Of a stretch of DNA of 64,000 nt, positions 1 through 11,433 are shown one piece after another; within the stretch, counting starts at the first letter, position 1, and every line of letters starts with the position of its first letter. Source of the DNA: Xiphias gladius. Taxonomy: Eukaryota > Chordata > Actinopteri > Istiophoriformes > Xiphiidae. Below the pieces are notes generated by a model. The model had not been told where the DNA came from. It ran no database searches and worked only from the letters and a program-made list of their open reading frames with translations. The position numbers were made by a program, and so were the translations under genes. The DNA is taken from assembly GCF_016859285.1 (NCBI RefSeq), contig NC_053418.1, positions 22,871,829 to 22,935,828 on the forward strand, in the 5' to 3' direction.

Positions 1-260
1 GGGAAGACCAGGCCCGGGGAGGCTCCGGGGGAAAAAGGCCGAACGCGGAGTTGCAACACTGTTGCATTATCCTCGGGAGCTTGCCGAGTGTTTTCGAGCC
101 AAGGCGCAGCCAGCTCTGCACACCGCTCCCGGTGCGTCTCTTCGGTCCCGCGCCTCAACCGCCTCGACCCGCCCGTGCGTAAGGTCGCCCCGGAGGATCC
201 ATCGGGGGTTCGGGGCGACTGTGACACGAATCCCAGCGTGTCCACTGCGCGACCAAACAC
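1..260. other. GC-rich, CpG-dense edge sequence, unassigned
   Basis: The first ~260 bases are clearly richer in G, C and CpG than the AT-rich sequence that follows. Two overlapping plus-strand frames stay open here (about 62-340 and 88-372), but neither peptide resembles a family I recognise, and open frames are expected in stop-poor GC-rich DNA. It could be a promoter, 5' UTR or 3' UTR of a gene lying mostly left of the window. In mammals asphd2 sits tail-to-tail with hps4 on this side, but I see no asphd2 coding match. Confidence 0.35.
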
Positions 261-1245
261 TCCAGTGTCACTTGTCATCACCGAGAGAAGAAATAGAGCA
301 ATCCAAATGCAGTGCGAGGAGGCCATGGTGGGATTTCTAAATCCTGACCTTTGGATCTTCACTGATGAATAACAGACAGCTTCTCTGTGGTGCCAGCTCT
401 CCATCCGGCGGGCTTGGTCTGTCTGCTATATACCGGACTGACAATGGGGACATCTTACCACTTAGAATTTGAATCCTGACCCTCCTCACAGTCCCTGCCC
501 CTCTTTTTTGTTCGTACCTTTAACCACCCATTTGCCCCCTACTGCTTTCTTTTAATGCGCCTGCATAATGAGGCGCCCCTAACAGCGCCGACCCCGTCCA
601 TTCAAATTCAGCTACTCAGCTAATGACTCTAATTACTCCACATTTGGATCATCAAGAACGATCTCATTTGCAACACATGTAGCACAGAACCTTTCGGACC
701 GAGCATGAACAATAACGTTTTATGGAGCATGTGTTGGGCTTGCGCACGTCGCCCCTCGGTCAGGCTCAACCATTTTGAAACGGGGCATTAAGCCCGAGGT
801 GGAAAAACCACGGGGGCTAGGGTCACATGCAGGCCGCCGATGGCCCTAATAGGGCCCGCGTAGCCCATTGTGGTTTCAAACAAGCATTTACAAAAGTAGC
901 TCACACAAAATCCAACACTGAGAGGATCATATATTCATTTAAGTTGCACTAATAATGCACCACAGGGAATCTCCTCTCAACAAACTTTCGAATTCAGACA
1001 TTTGTTTTAAACAAATGACCCTTAATGGGCGGGGGGAAAAAAACAGTAGATCTAGCAGCTGAATAGTTAAATAAAACTTTTGTTACCAAAGAGTTGATTT
1101 GAAATAAATAGACATTTGTATAAAAGCTTTTTTTTCTTTTAGATTATGTTAGGAATTGATGTAATAAACCAATACAGTTTTGCAGCATCTGCAGGAAGGA
1201 AAAGCATGCTTCTGTACAAATGCACTATATTGAACAGTATAAAGA
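261..1245. other. Intergenic stretch, no gene recognised
   Basis: No coding exon is seen. Around 720-880 there is an isolated GC-rich patch in otherwise AT-rich DNA, with short palindromic pieces such as AGGGCCCG. It is not explained by a recognised gene or repeat family. Confidence 0.4.
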
Positions 1246-1251
1246 TTTAAT
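1246..1251 (-). terminator. hps4: Possible hps4 poly(A) signal (ATTAAA)
   Basis: The minus strand reads ATTAAA here, about 480 bases downstream of the hps4 stop. I saw no AATAAA closer to the stop. This hexamer is common by chance in AT-rich DNA, so the assignment is weak. Confidence 0.25.
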
Positions 1252-1732
1252 TTTGCCTTAGTCCAAGTTTCTCTTTAAATTAATAAATACAAGTATGAGG
1301 AATTATTACTATTTGCTCACTTATTATTATTTAGTGCATTAGGGACATGACAGAAAAGATCTGTAAAGTGAAAAGGTTAAAAAAAGGTGTGCAGTGTGTG
1401 ACCAGAAGCTTAAAAATTGTAGTTGATACAAAAGGTATTGTCTTTTAGCAGGACAGAAATAAAGTGCAGAGAGAAAGAAAGTATTTCAAACTAATTTTCA
1501 TAGCAATTTTATATTTATGATACAAATATAAAAGAAATAGTTACGTTATGAATATGAGTGCCTTAATGTTTCATGACACATCACATGCAAATATCAGACA
1601 ATCTGTCGTGGGATCAAGGTAACCACAGCAGCTTCCTCACGTCTTCTGTGTTGATTTTAAAGTTATTCACAGGGACAGTTCTGCATTAAATAACTTCCAA
1701 ACACCCAGAGCAGAGGTCACATTGCTGGCACG

Positions 1733-4700
1733 TCAGAGCAGGTTAACCCCGTGTTTCAGCAGTCTGTGTCGGGCCTTGCTGGGCAGCGAGAACGCGCTGT
1801 CCTGGTGGTTGGGGATGCCGGAGTTCCTCAACGATCCCCCGTGCTGCTGGAAGTAAGTCTCCTGGGCCACGCTGCGGGTTCCGTACACAGCAGCACCGGC
1901 ACTCCTGCGGTGAAAATGACGCCGCAGGAGAAATTTCAAGCATGTAGAACGATGACATGCAACAGAAAAGCGCAGAGTGGCATGGTAAAGAGACACACAG
2001 GGCAACAATAGAAAGGCTTTCTTTTTCTAGTAAATGTGACTTGTTGCTGTGTGATTTCTGCAAGTAAAGGAAGAACATTCGGGGATTGGTGGGATGTGAT
2101 GATAGACGCTGTGAAGTGCCCAACCCCAACCCCCGACTTCTATTTGAGGAGCCATGAAAGGCATGAGAACCCCCCCCCAACCCACACACCCCCAACCCCC
2201 CCCCACCCCACCCCAACCACCATCACCTCTACCACCAGCACGTCACTGCCATACTGACCTGATAATAGCCTCCTGCAGAGTTTCAGTGTTACAGAAATGC
2301 GAGTGAAGAAGTGATGTGGCTCTGACAAAAGGATGCTCCGGGGCTCCCCCTGGTCGACCAGACAGGTTGGCTGCAGACACACACACAATAACAGTGGCAC
2401 ATTAACCTGGACACGCATGCCTGCTGCTCAAACGAATGCTGATCACAGTCTTACTAATTAGCCGTTAGCTCATGCAAAGACAAATATAAACTCCCAAGCC
2501 CCACCCCAGTCGCCAGGTAGAGATCCCAGGTCTTATACTCACTCTAGCCGAAAAGTGAAAACTGGGAAGAGACAAAATTGATCAAAAATGAAAAAAGATG
2601 CAGAGCAAAGACAAGTGCGGGAAAAGTCAAAGAGTAAAGAAAGAGAGATATGTGAAATTATTATGGGAGCCTTACTTGTCAGTGTGCTCTGAATGCAGTC
2701 AAAATGGGCAAAGATGTAGGGTCCTGGGGTGCCCCGGGCCCCTGGAGAGATGGTCCTCAGATGGGCCTCCAGGCCATTGAGTGACGCCAGGCTGCTGTGA
2801 TACTGGATACAAACCATAAATGCGGAACCAAATATTAGCATTACAAAGGCAAATTAGTTCACTCGTGCACTAAAATTCAAATTCTACTGAGTCCCAGCTG
2901 GTGGATGACAGAGGTAGACATTGTAATGTATTACATCAGCTGAGTCATGAAGCTTCTTTTTGTTCCACTCGTCAAAAGAACGAAGGTTCAGTTTTGTGCT
3001 CACAGAGTTTCAGTATGGAAATGTGACAAAGGCAGGAGAAATCCCAGTTATTAGCAGGGCGGCTTTTGTTTCTCACCACTTCCTCCATAGAAGCAGTGTC
3101 GCTCAAGAAGTGAGGCTCCACCAGCAGGGCCAGCACCAAGCCTTTCACCCGGTGCAGGTACAGCGTCATGGGGGTCAGTGGACTCTCCTCTGGGTCGTAA
3201 AAAGCACCCGAGCAAGGACGAGCATCTCGCACCTCGGCCTTGTGACCTTGTGCACTCCCGCAGCCAACTCCACCGTCTCCCACCACCACCACCTTATCTT
3301 CACAGGATTCTTCATTGCCTGACTCAACCCCTCGGAAGTCAAACACTGTCCCAAAAGCTGTGTCTCCATCTCTTCCGCCTCCATTGATGTGGGAGTTTTC
3401 TTCAAACACCAAGTCGTCTCCTTTGTTATGCATCTGGCTGTCTCCGCCTCCGTTGCTGTGAAAACTCTGATAATACGATTCCTCCAGCACTTCCTCCTCA
3501 GCTTCATTCGAGAAAGGAGGCTGGGGGGACTGGGGTGGGGGGTTGAGTGGAGCAGCGGCGGGCTGTGATGGAGCGGAGTTATCTGATTCTGTCAAGCGAG
3601 GGCTGACGGACACTTTCTTGGGAGACTGGGTGGGACCTGGACCAGATGAATCGGACTCAGTGGAGGCCGTGTCAGATAAAGTTCTTGACAGCCGGGTCTT
3701 TTTTGGGGGAGCATCTTTGTGTGGGATAGAATGGGAACTGGAGGGTGGGAAAACAGTTTGAAACAGTCAGAATTTTCTGGAATTGCTATTCAGGCTTCCT
3801 GTTTGTAGCAGCTAGCATAAGTCAAATACTTTTGGTAAACAAAGTAAGTCAAACTCAGGAAGGGAAGACGCTACCTGAAATCTTTGTCGACAGGAGCGGA
3901 TTGCAGGTACTGGAGTTCAGACGTGGTCAGGTACACTGTAGTGGAGCTGACAGCAGCACCAAAGGAGCTGGAAGTGCTCGGTCCATTGGGCCTCTGGGCC
4001 TAAATCAAAATTAAAAAAAACCGGCATCTCATTTTTCCTGTTAAAGGAATAGGTCAACATTTTGGGAAATATGCTTATTTGGTGTCTAGTGGACCAAATA
4101 AGCATTTTTCTGGGGCAGAAAGTTCGATGAGGAGGTCAATACCGCTCTCATGTATGGATACTAAGTATGAAGCTGGGTGATGGAAACGTGAATGAATTAC
4201 ACCACCAGTTCTTGTTTCTCGGCACTGTCGCTGTTAAGTGAGTTGAATTTGAGTGAAATAAAATTAAATGAGTATGAAGCTGGAGCCGGCGGCCGGTTCA
4301 CTTAGCTTAGCACAAAGACTGGAAGCAGGGACATACAGCTAGCCTGGCTCTGTCCAGAAGTAATAAAGTCTGCCTAGCAACACATCCAAAGAAATGGTCT
4401 GGGACATAACGCTCCCATAAAACTGTAAAATCTTGTTTTTGCGCTTTGATTTGTGTACAGAATAAACAAATAAGATATGATGTGTCAATTACTGAGCTTT
4501 AGATGTGCTGGTGGGCTAGTGGTTTTCCTTTTCCAGTCTTTGTGCTACGCTAAGCTAACCGGCTGGTGGCTCCAGCTACATATTTAGCGTACAGATGTGA
4601 GGGTGATATCAATCCTCTCAGCTAACTGTTGTGCTTTCCAAATCACCGGTTACTAAGGGGGGTTTAAAGGCCACTATTAGTCTTCTGAGGAGGGTCAGGA

Positions 4701-6941
4701 TTCAAATTCGAAGTGCCAAGATGCCCCCATTGCCAGTGGGGTATATAGCAGGCAGACCAATTGACTTTAAGAGCTTTATGCACAACTGCACTAATGTTGA
4801 TCTGTTTGGGTGAGAAGAGATTTAGGAAAACATCTGGACTAAATTTCATATCCTACCTTGGTGTACGTTTCACTCTCATGAACCATGACCTTCATTGTGA
4901 GCTCTGGAGACATCTGTGTGCTTACAACTCTGAGGAAGAATGGCAGAGAAAGTCGGGTTACAGGCCGTGTTAGTTACTAAAACCTTCCCACCGAGAGGTG
5001 GATAATGCCAAGATGTCAGCCTACCTTCCTCTGAACAGAACACAGCCTGCTAACACTAGAGGGCAGCGCTGACAGGCCTGGAGAATGAGGGCAGCTTTGA
5101 GCAGCAGAAGTGGATCAACCTGAGAACAAAAAATTCAGTCAGTCACCAGCTAAAAGTGCATAAGTATATAACAAGTTATAAGATAATAACTTTATCAGTT
5201 CAACTGTTACAGCAAGAGCCTTACTTTGAATGTTGGAATTTAATTATTTTAGCGGTTATGCCGTCTATCATGTGACTTGACTTGTCTCAGAATGTGTTTT
5301 TTACAGAAGCATGAAAATTGTGCCAACAACAGGATTTGACAGAATGTGCTTTTAAAGTAGCACATTTTATACATAATAACTGAACCTTTAACGTGGCTAA
5401 CAGGCCAGAAATATCCAGGTTTTACTGGTACCGGCTCTGCACACGTCAAAATCGATTCTCTCCATGCAATAAATATGTTTGTTAAGACATACTGAGGGCT
5501 TTACACAACACCACAGGACATTGTGACATACTCATATCCTCTCTGTAAACATCTATGGGCAGCGGCAGCATTAGAAAAGCCATTGAAGGCTAAATGCAGA
5601 ACAACATTTTGTACATACATTGGTTGAGTCGATGGTCTTTAAACAGCTGAATGTGCGATGAAGCTCTGAGGATCCTGACTGCAGGTGCGAGAGGTACTGC
5701 GCCCACCGAGCAGCCAAAGTCTCCTGACTGTTAAGCTGCAGCACGAAACCAAGTTCAAATTACAACTTGCAGAGACGGACATAATATTTCTGGTTTCTGC
5801 TGCTGAACTATTTAGGGAAGTGGAGACTGCACCTGGTAGCTCAGTCGGACGGAGCCACTGTAGAAACAAAAAAGGTTTATTAGCTGATCCAGGAGCTCGC
5901 AGACACTGACGGTGGGGACTTCCACTGAGCAGCCCAGAGCCTGGGAGAAAAATAAAAAGAAACAAATCCCCCACCAATCATCATCAAAGACTCATATTCA
6001 GGTCAAAACAAAGTCACCCTGAAAAGCTGCAGCCGGACCACCTGCGAGAGCACTCACCCAAAAGAAGTCATTTTCCATGCGGATGGCATACTTGTTGCGG
6101 CGTAGCCTCAGTATGCGTACAGGAGAGGAGGAAAGCTCAGAGACACAACGGCCCACGCCGGCAAGCTGCCCACAGAGCAGCTCCTGCTTATCTATAGGGG
6201 TCTGAAAGAAATCCATAGGGAAATGACTACCTTTAAGGTTACGCACCTATAATCTGTGGATTAAAATATAAAACACACAAACAAGCATCGAGGAACCCTT
6301 TTCATGCCCAACATACGCCCACACACACAACACAACCAAGCGCATAACTTGCAACAGTTTCTTTAGAGTCGAACCTCCTCAGGATAGAAGTAGCAGATTC
6401 CCTCTCTTGTGCGGTCGCCCTCTCCTGTGACCTTGGATCCGTCATAGAGGAAGAAGCAACTACACCTGCAAGAATAAATACTCAAATAAATGCTTAAAAC
6501 CTGAGAAGTAAGTTTGCTTTCCCTGGACAAAAACTGGAGACTAAAAGTTTATTCGTATGCTTGACGAGAAATGCCAGATGCCAAAGATGTATTAAAGTTG
6601 CTGCTGTGGTGCTCCAGTAGACTTGGTGTCCCAGGTGTGGCAGAGAAACCTGCGGCCAGGATCGACTCTAAAGCCAGCACATTATTATTAAAACGTGAAA
6701 ATCAGGATTCATGCCAAAGCATTCGTGTTTGGCTTAGATCAGTAATGGGTGTCATCTCAGCTCAGGGGCTGGAGGATCTCACAGACAGAACAAGCATAAA
6801 GAGAGAGACACGGGTGATGAGAGAGAGGCGACCGTTTGCAGTCCATCCAGCAGGTAGCAGCTTCCTTCGGCGGTTAGACTGGACGCAGACTGAGTCGGGA
6901 CTCGGTCTCCGCTGAACTCACCGTCTTATCAGCTCGGCCAT
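1733..6941 (-). CDS. hps4: HPS4, BLOC-3 complex subunit 2 (12 coding exons, 611 aa)
   Basis: Family role: HPS4 pairs with HPS1 in BLOC-3, a guanine nucleotide exchange factor for RAB32/RAB38 in lysosome-related organelle biogenesis. Exons, 5' to 3' on the minus strand: 6941-6922, 6465-6375, 6201-6058, 5940-5833, 5735-5619, 5119-5025, 4920-4857, 3999-3875, 3737-3077, 2802-2676, 2370-2259, 1904-1733. All have AG/GT borders and matching phases and sum to 1,836 nt. Seen: start [19 protein letters not shown], then [20 protein letters not shown]; these match the N-terminal longin domain of the CCZ1/INTU/HPS4 family (about residues 8-150). The 661-nt exon encodes a low-complexity acidic/Ser-rich middle. 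The C-terminal part (about 455-611) holds [14 protein letters not shown] and [16 protein letters not shown] and ends [14 protein letters not shown], as in mammalian HPS4. The mammalian protein is longer, mainly in the middle region. Transcription runs away from the CpG-rich segment near 7,000. Confidence 0.96.
4040..4625. repeat. Fold-back teleost repeat with long inverted arms (intron 7 of hps4)
   Basis: The sequence at about 4279-4325 (AGCTGGAGCC ... AAAGACTGGAA) is nearly the reverse complement of 4532-4578 (TTCCAGTCTTT ... GGCTCCAGCT), so the element folds on itself. The left end begins with TTAAAGGAATAGGTCAACAT, a signature I recognise from very abundant non-autonomous elements of teleost genomes. 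The right terminal arm is truncated. A degraded second copy lies at about 35,960-36,150. Confidence 0.75.
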
Positions 6942-7330
6942 CACCGACACAAAGCCCAGAACCAGCGAAGAGCTGCTCAGTCGTCCGTCATCCCGCTTCC
7001 ACACACCCCGACTCCACCAGGCTGCAGATGCACTCCGACAAAAAAGTAGAGCTGGATATTTCGCCGAGGCGGATGTGTCACGCTAGCACGCCGCAGACTT
7101 CCAGCACTTTGGTGCAGTTAGCAGCCCACAAGTAGCACATACTAGAGCCCGACGGCGACACTGTTTATGCCCCACTGTTTATGCCCCACTGGCCCCTAAA
7201 ACGAATCAGGGTGACGGGGCTGGTGCCACCTGAGGAATGCGGGTCAGTCACACGCAGAGGAAGTCATGTGAGAGTACGGCGAGCCCCCTGGGACAAACTA
7301 GGGCGCTAGTCAGAAACAGTCAACGGCGCC
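6942..7330 (-). promoter_or_regulatory. hps4: Probable hps4 5' UTR and promoter
   Basis: The sequence just upstream of the first hps4 codon is more GC- and CpG-rich than its surroundings and has no long open frame. No TATA box is evident at a sensible distance, consistent with a CpG-type housekeeping promoter. Inferred from position and composition only. Confidence 0.5.
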
Positions 7331-7369
7331 TTAAGAGGACGTAATTGCTGAAGTTATTGTGCCACTGCA

Positions 7370-7745
7370 GTAAAAGTCGCGCTAAATACAGTCCATTACA
7401 AGTGAACGTCCTGCATTCATGATTTAATCAGCTATAAAGTGTTGCATTACATTATTGCCGGAAGCAGCGTTTTGTAGCTGACTGAAGCTGAAATGAACTA
7501 CTTAATAGTTTGAGTAGTTCAATCCAGAGTAATTGATCATATTTTATCTAAGTGATTCTGCTTAGAGAAAATACATTCTTGATCTTTAGCCGTCAGATGA
7601 ATGAGTAAAAAAAAAGAGTATTGATTTTGCTCCTGAAATACAGTAAAGTATATGATGGAGACACTCCATTTAAATGAATGTGAATTGTATTTATATGTAT
7701 CCCACAGTACTTGAGTACATGTACTTATTAAGTAAATGACCTGCG
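7370..7745. repeat. Dispersed teleost repeat, 'CTCAAGTAC' family, copy 1
   Basis: Contains the hallmark pieces of a teleost repeat rich in AAAAGT, TACTTGAGTACATGTACTTA and CCTGCATTCA. Four other copies occur in this window (10,441-10,885; 15,700-15,870; 21,305-21,840; 59,305-59,960). Boundaries are approximate. Confidence 0.6.
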
Positions 7746-8099
7746 ATTATTATTAGTAGTAGTAGTGAACAAAGGATTAGTTTCTTACAACAGAATCGGC
7801 ACTGAGACCAAATAATCAGAAATTGTATTTATTTGATACTTTGGAAAATCCTTCTGAAACACCTGAGACGTTCTCCTCCCTGTCCTGGAGGGAAAGGCTC
7901 CACCTGCAGCGGCAGGTAAGAAGATAAAATACTAATCCTGAACGCGACAGCCTAGACATACAGGTATGTGGAGGGTCTCGACTATGATCAGCAACGCCAT
8001 CCATTAACAGGCTGCACACAGTAATACAACAAAATATCACTTGTAAAAACCACGTAAAATTCATGGGGTGTCCCATTGACTGTTATGTGTCGCTAATAG

Positions 8100-8530
8100 T
8101 GGGCAGCAGACGGCGTAAAGACACGAGGCTCGGCTGTGCCCGTTTTCCCTTCGGAACCATGATGGATCCTGATTTCAATGCTCGACTGGGGATGCCTTCA
8201 CGGGTTGAACGCGCACGGCTCCGTCAGCCAATGGCCGCTCTAAAGCTCGCTCAAGTTGGAATCAGCTGCTCGGGAGAGAGGCTTGAGGATGTGCCGCATC
8301 TTCTCCGAAGACAGGGCCCAAGTTCGCGTCCCACAGCGGCTTTTAATCGGCGGGGGGGGGTCACTAACCAGTCCGCCATTTTGAGTTTGTCCAAAACCTC
8401 CGTGTGGGGCCGCTGCGCGCTGCGGAGCCGCTGGAGGACGTCCGGGACCTCTGCAACAGTGACCTGCCGCTGCTGCCGGTGAAGACCCAGGACGCCAAAA
8501 CTGAGAAGTGGCCGCCGTGGGATTTAGTTC
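8100..8530. other. CpG-rich block with YY1-like site and a coding-like frame
   Basis: This block stands out from AT-rich flanks by high GC and CpG. The minus strand at about 8,373-8,387 reads CTCAAAATGGCGGAC, close to the YY1 motif that often overlaps the start codon of housekeeping genes; the frame from that ATG (MADWLV...) closes after 43 codons. On the plus strand 8,368-8,513 is open with plausible protein-like composition (for example GPLRAAEPLEDVRDL) and could end at a GT at 8,514. I recognise neither product. It may be an orphan CpG island promoter, a first exon of an unrecognised gene, or a repeat. Confidence 0.35.
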
Positions 8531-9567
8531 ATTCAGTTCTTTTTTTTTTTTTTAGGATTTCACTATACAGCTGGCTTGATCAAATAACACATACTTAGCA
8601 ATACACCAATCTTGCCAGAGAAAAAAAGTATGTTACAATTTGATGAGTCTACTACACACAAAGCAAGTCAGCAGTTTAGTCAGACTTGTTCAAATCTACC
8701 AAAACACGTTTAACCAACATCATAATTACCCATAGAGGTTTTTAATATCATGTACTGTTGTTTGCCACTGTAGACGATTTTAGGCGCCTTCTAGGTTACA
8801 TAGCAGATACTGAAGAAAGAAAACATTTTTTTTTTTTTATTGTTTCCGGTAAGACCGTTGAGATACATTATGTTTACATTTCACAAACTATTCTGTATTG
8901 TAGACGCTGCATACAAAATAATTAATAAATACATAGTAAAACACAAGAACGAAAAAAAAAAGAAAAATAAATAAACAAAATCAACAACCGCACTGATTCA
9001 TACATATATTAGAATAATTCTAAGCAATGCCAAATTGATTTTAAATATGACGAAAGCCTGGTTCGGAATGATCCAAAGAAGAATACAGGTTTTAGATTTG
9101 ATGGTAAAATTAAACTAAGATTTGGAACAGGGTGCTTTTTAACTCTTTCTTTGCAAAAAAAAAAAATAAAAAAGGGAAAAATAAATAAAATAAATACATT
9201 TTAAAAATGAATGTAAACCAATGACATTTTTGCTTGTCATTTAAAGAGAGAGATGAATATAGAAAGACTTTGCACAGCCTAAATGTACAGGTAGCCTAGT
9301 GTCACACCTCGGAGTTTTTTCACATTAGGTGATTCCACATCTTATTACAAATGTTTCAGCAACGCGATGTGGGGTTGGCCACAACAGACAAGGCAACCAA
9401 AAAGAGGTCTTGACTAATCTATCTGACCTCAATCTAGCTGAGCATGTGCCAAATCTAGTACATGCTCAGTTAGACTGAGACCACACACACCACTCCAGGT
9501 ATGCTGTAGGCAAGGCGAAATATGTCTGTATATGACATATTATAATATATATATATAACCGAAGCAA
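8531..9567. other. AT-rich intergenic spacer
   Basis: Long A/T runs, a short (TA)n tract at about 9,538-9,557 and no recognisable gene. An imperfect inverted pair (TCTAGCTGAGCATG and CATGCTCAGTTAGA) lies at about 9,432-9,476. Confidence 0.5.
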
Positions 9568-9573
9568 TTTATT
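9568..9573 (-). terminator. Poly(A) signal of the Myb/SANT gene
   Basis: The minus strand reads AATAAA about 80 bases downstream of the stop at 9,652, a normal distance for a cleavage and polyadenylation signal. Confidence 0.6.
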
Positions 9574-9651
9574 ACTGTTGTCTGACCTAAGTAAATCAAA
9601 GTTTGCTTTAACATAATGATAGGATATAAACACTATCATTTCTTTGCATAG

Positions 9652-11433
9652 TCACTTTAACTGCTTATCAAGTAATAAGATTTCTTTTTCCAGCTTCTTC
9701 ATTTTAAGTGCTCTGTATGCCATCTGTTGGTCGCGGTTCTCTATCTCCTTTTTGAGGTAGCAGCAGTAAAGGGCCCTTATGTCGTCTGTCTGCCTCTGCA
9801 AAAGAAATTACAGAACACTAGTGCTCATATTGTCCTTATTCTTGGCCATTACCATCGACCACTACTGACACATAAACGTCACCTCTGCACTTCTGCCCCC
9901 GGTTGTAGCAAGTGCTGAGTTGGACCTTTCCTGGAAGCTGCTACTTTGCACATTCTACAAAAAAATCAAATCAAATCCATATGTTAAGCATTAAAAGAAA
10001 AAAATGGGTAAAAAAAAAACACGTTTAGAAGCACTTACCCCTTCAAAATGTGTATCACTGACATCTGTCTCATCACTGCTCAAGCTCTCTGGCTCAGTCT
10101 TTGTTACAGGCAGGAGGAGGACAGGGTGGCCTGACACTGCAGTGGTGGGGCCAACATTGAATTATTCTATGCGGTAAATTCCAGAAGGACTTTTATGAAA
10201 GGCGAACTACACCTACCACTGATAAAAGAGCCGTCGGATCCAGTCAGTGGCTCAATACAGGCACCCCCAGGGAGGACCTCCACTCTCAGCCTATGGTCTT
10301 TGTGCTGCAGCACATCCTCCTCAGCAGAGGTCAGCGAAGGGGTTGCTGACCCCCCCTCATTCCTCATCACTTCGACCCTTCTTCTTTTTGCTGCATGAGG
10401 ATAGATCAGTGAAGTAAAGCGCTCTCCTGAACTGCAGACGGTCAGCAGTGGAAGAAGTATCCAGATCTTTTATTTATGGAAAAGTACCAATACCATACAT
10501 TGAAAATACTCAATTAAAAGTAAAAGTCCTGCATTCACAAACTCACTTAAGTACAAGTACAGAAGTATTAGAGCAAAATGTGCGCAAAGTATTAAATGCA
10601 ACAGAGTGAGACCTGTTATTGGATCCTAAACGTGCCTAAACGTGTAAGCAGCATTTTAATGATTAATGACTAAGTTGAGGTGGAATTAATTTTAACTGTT
10701 GGGTAGTTTATAACAATGCATCATATTTTAAGAAACTTGTGTTTTCCAGGTAAAATCTTATTCTGCAAAAATAACTAGTGAGTTTAGCTGGGTAAAAATA
10801 CTGGAATCAAAAGAACAATATTTGCTCATGAAATGTATTGAAGCAAAAGTATACAGTAGCAGATGTACAGTACAGTACTTGAGAAAATGTCACTTTGCAC
10901 AACTGTTTGCAATGATACCTGTTTGCACTATGTTTTTGTGTTTGACTTTAACTTGCTGCCATGTCCTTTTGTAGCCACTGTCCGATACCCTGTGAATCAT
11001 GAAAAAATAATACCATGATTATATGTCAGTACAGTTACATTATCCCAAAAGTGCAACGGTTAAATTCTTGGGGGCTGACTAATATTGTGTACTGAGATAA
11101 ACTTGCTACAGTTGAGTCTTCTCACGCATTGATTTTATCAGCAATTCTCTGCCAGGCTTCCTCTCTCAGTTTAGAGGCGCTTGTAGTGTTGGATTTGGCT
11201 GTCAATATCTCTCTTTCTTCTTCATACAACTTCAAAATGAGTTCCTGCTCTTTAGAGCTGAAAAAATGTGCCCTCTCATGTTTTTTCATCATCTGGAAAT
11301 CTATAAAAAAATTAAAAAAATAAAATAAAGGAACTGTAAATGCAAATGTATGAGTCAGAAAGATGCTCGTTTTGAATAGTTTATTATGTTATTAGATCTT
11401 GAACAAGGTCTCCTCACCTCTGTCTGTGTTCAT
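9652..11433 (-). CDS. Myb/SANT-like DNA-binding domain protein (6 exons, 225 aa)
   Basis: Exons on the minus strand: 11433-11418, 11300-11126, 10989-10919, 10390-10217, 10136-10039, 9795-9652. Phases match at each join and the total is 678 nt. The N-terminal ~80 residues form a trihelix Myb/SANT-like domain (Myb_DNA-bind_5 type): SSKEQELILKLYEEER near residue 21, then EEAWQRIADKINA, then YKRTWQQVKVKHKNI. A variable acidic linker follows. The last exon is a basic, Leu-rich helix (KKEIENRDQQMAYRALKMKK to KQLK) of the kind that makes a coiled-coil in this family. Such proteins are numerous in fish and are related to the DNA-binding partner of Harbinger transposons, so nuclear DNA binding is inferred. 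Splicing puts the ATG at 11,433; ATGs at 11,292 and 11,289 lie in frame downstream. Likely a multi-copy family member, intact here. Confidence 0.85.
10441..10885. repeat. 'CTCAAGTAC' family repeat, copy 2 (intron of the Myb/SANT gene)
   Basis: Starts near GTGGAAGAAGTATCCAG and contains AAAAGTAAAAGTCCTGCATT and ACAGTACAGTACTTGAG, the same pieces as the copies elsewhere in the window. It fills most of the intron between the exons at 10,919-10,989 and 10,217-10,390. Confidence 0.65.

Noticed and set aside
1-260. Possible rRNA fragment at the GC-rich left edge
   Set aside because: The composition suggested it, but I could not match any stretch to 18S, 5.8S or 28S rRNA landmarks.
62-372. Overlapping plus-strand open frames at the left edge as coding exons
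   Set aside because: No family similarity in either frame and stop-poor GC-rich DNA explains them.
2036-2418. Pro/Thr- and Gly-rich frames near the end of hps4
   Set aside because: Shadows of the intron C-tract and of the real hps4 exon at 2,259-2,370 read in wrong frames.
3175-3507. 110-aa alternative frame within hps4 exon 9
   Set aside because: The correct frame is set by matching phases on both sides and by similarity to HPS4.
8063-8482. 139-aa plus-strand open frame as a gene
   Set aside because: Arg/Ser-rich composition typical of a random frame in CpG-rich DNA; no recognised domain. Kept only as part of the unexplained block.
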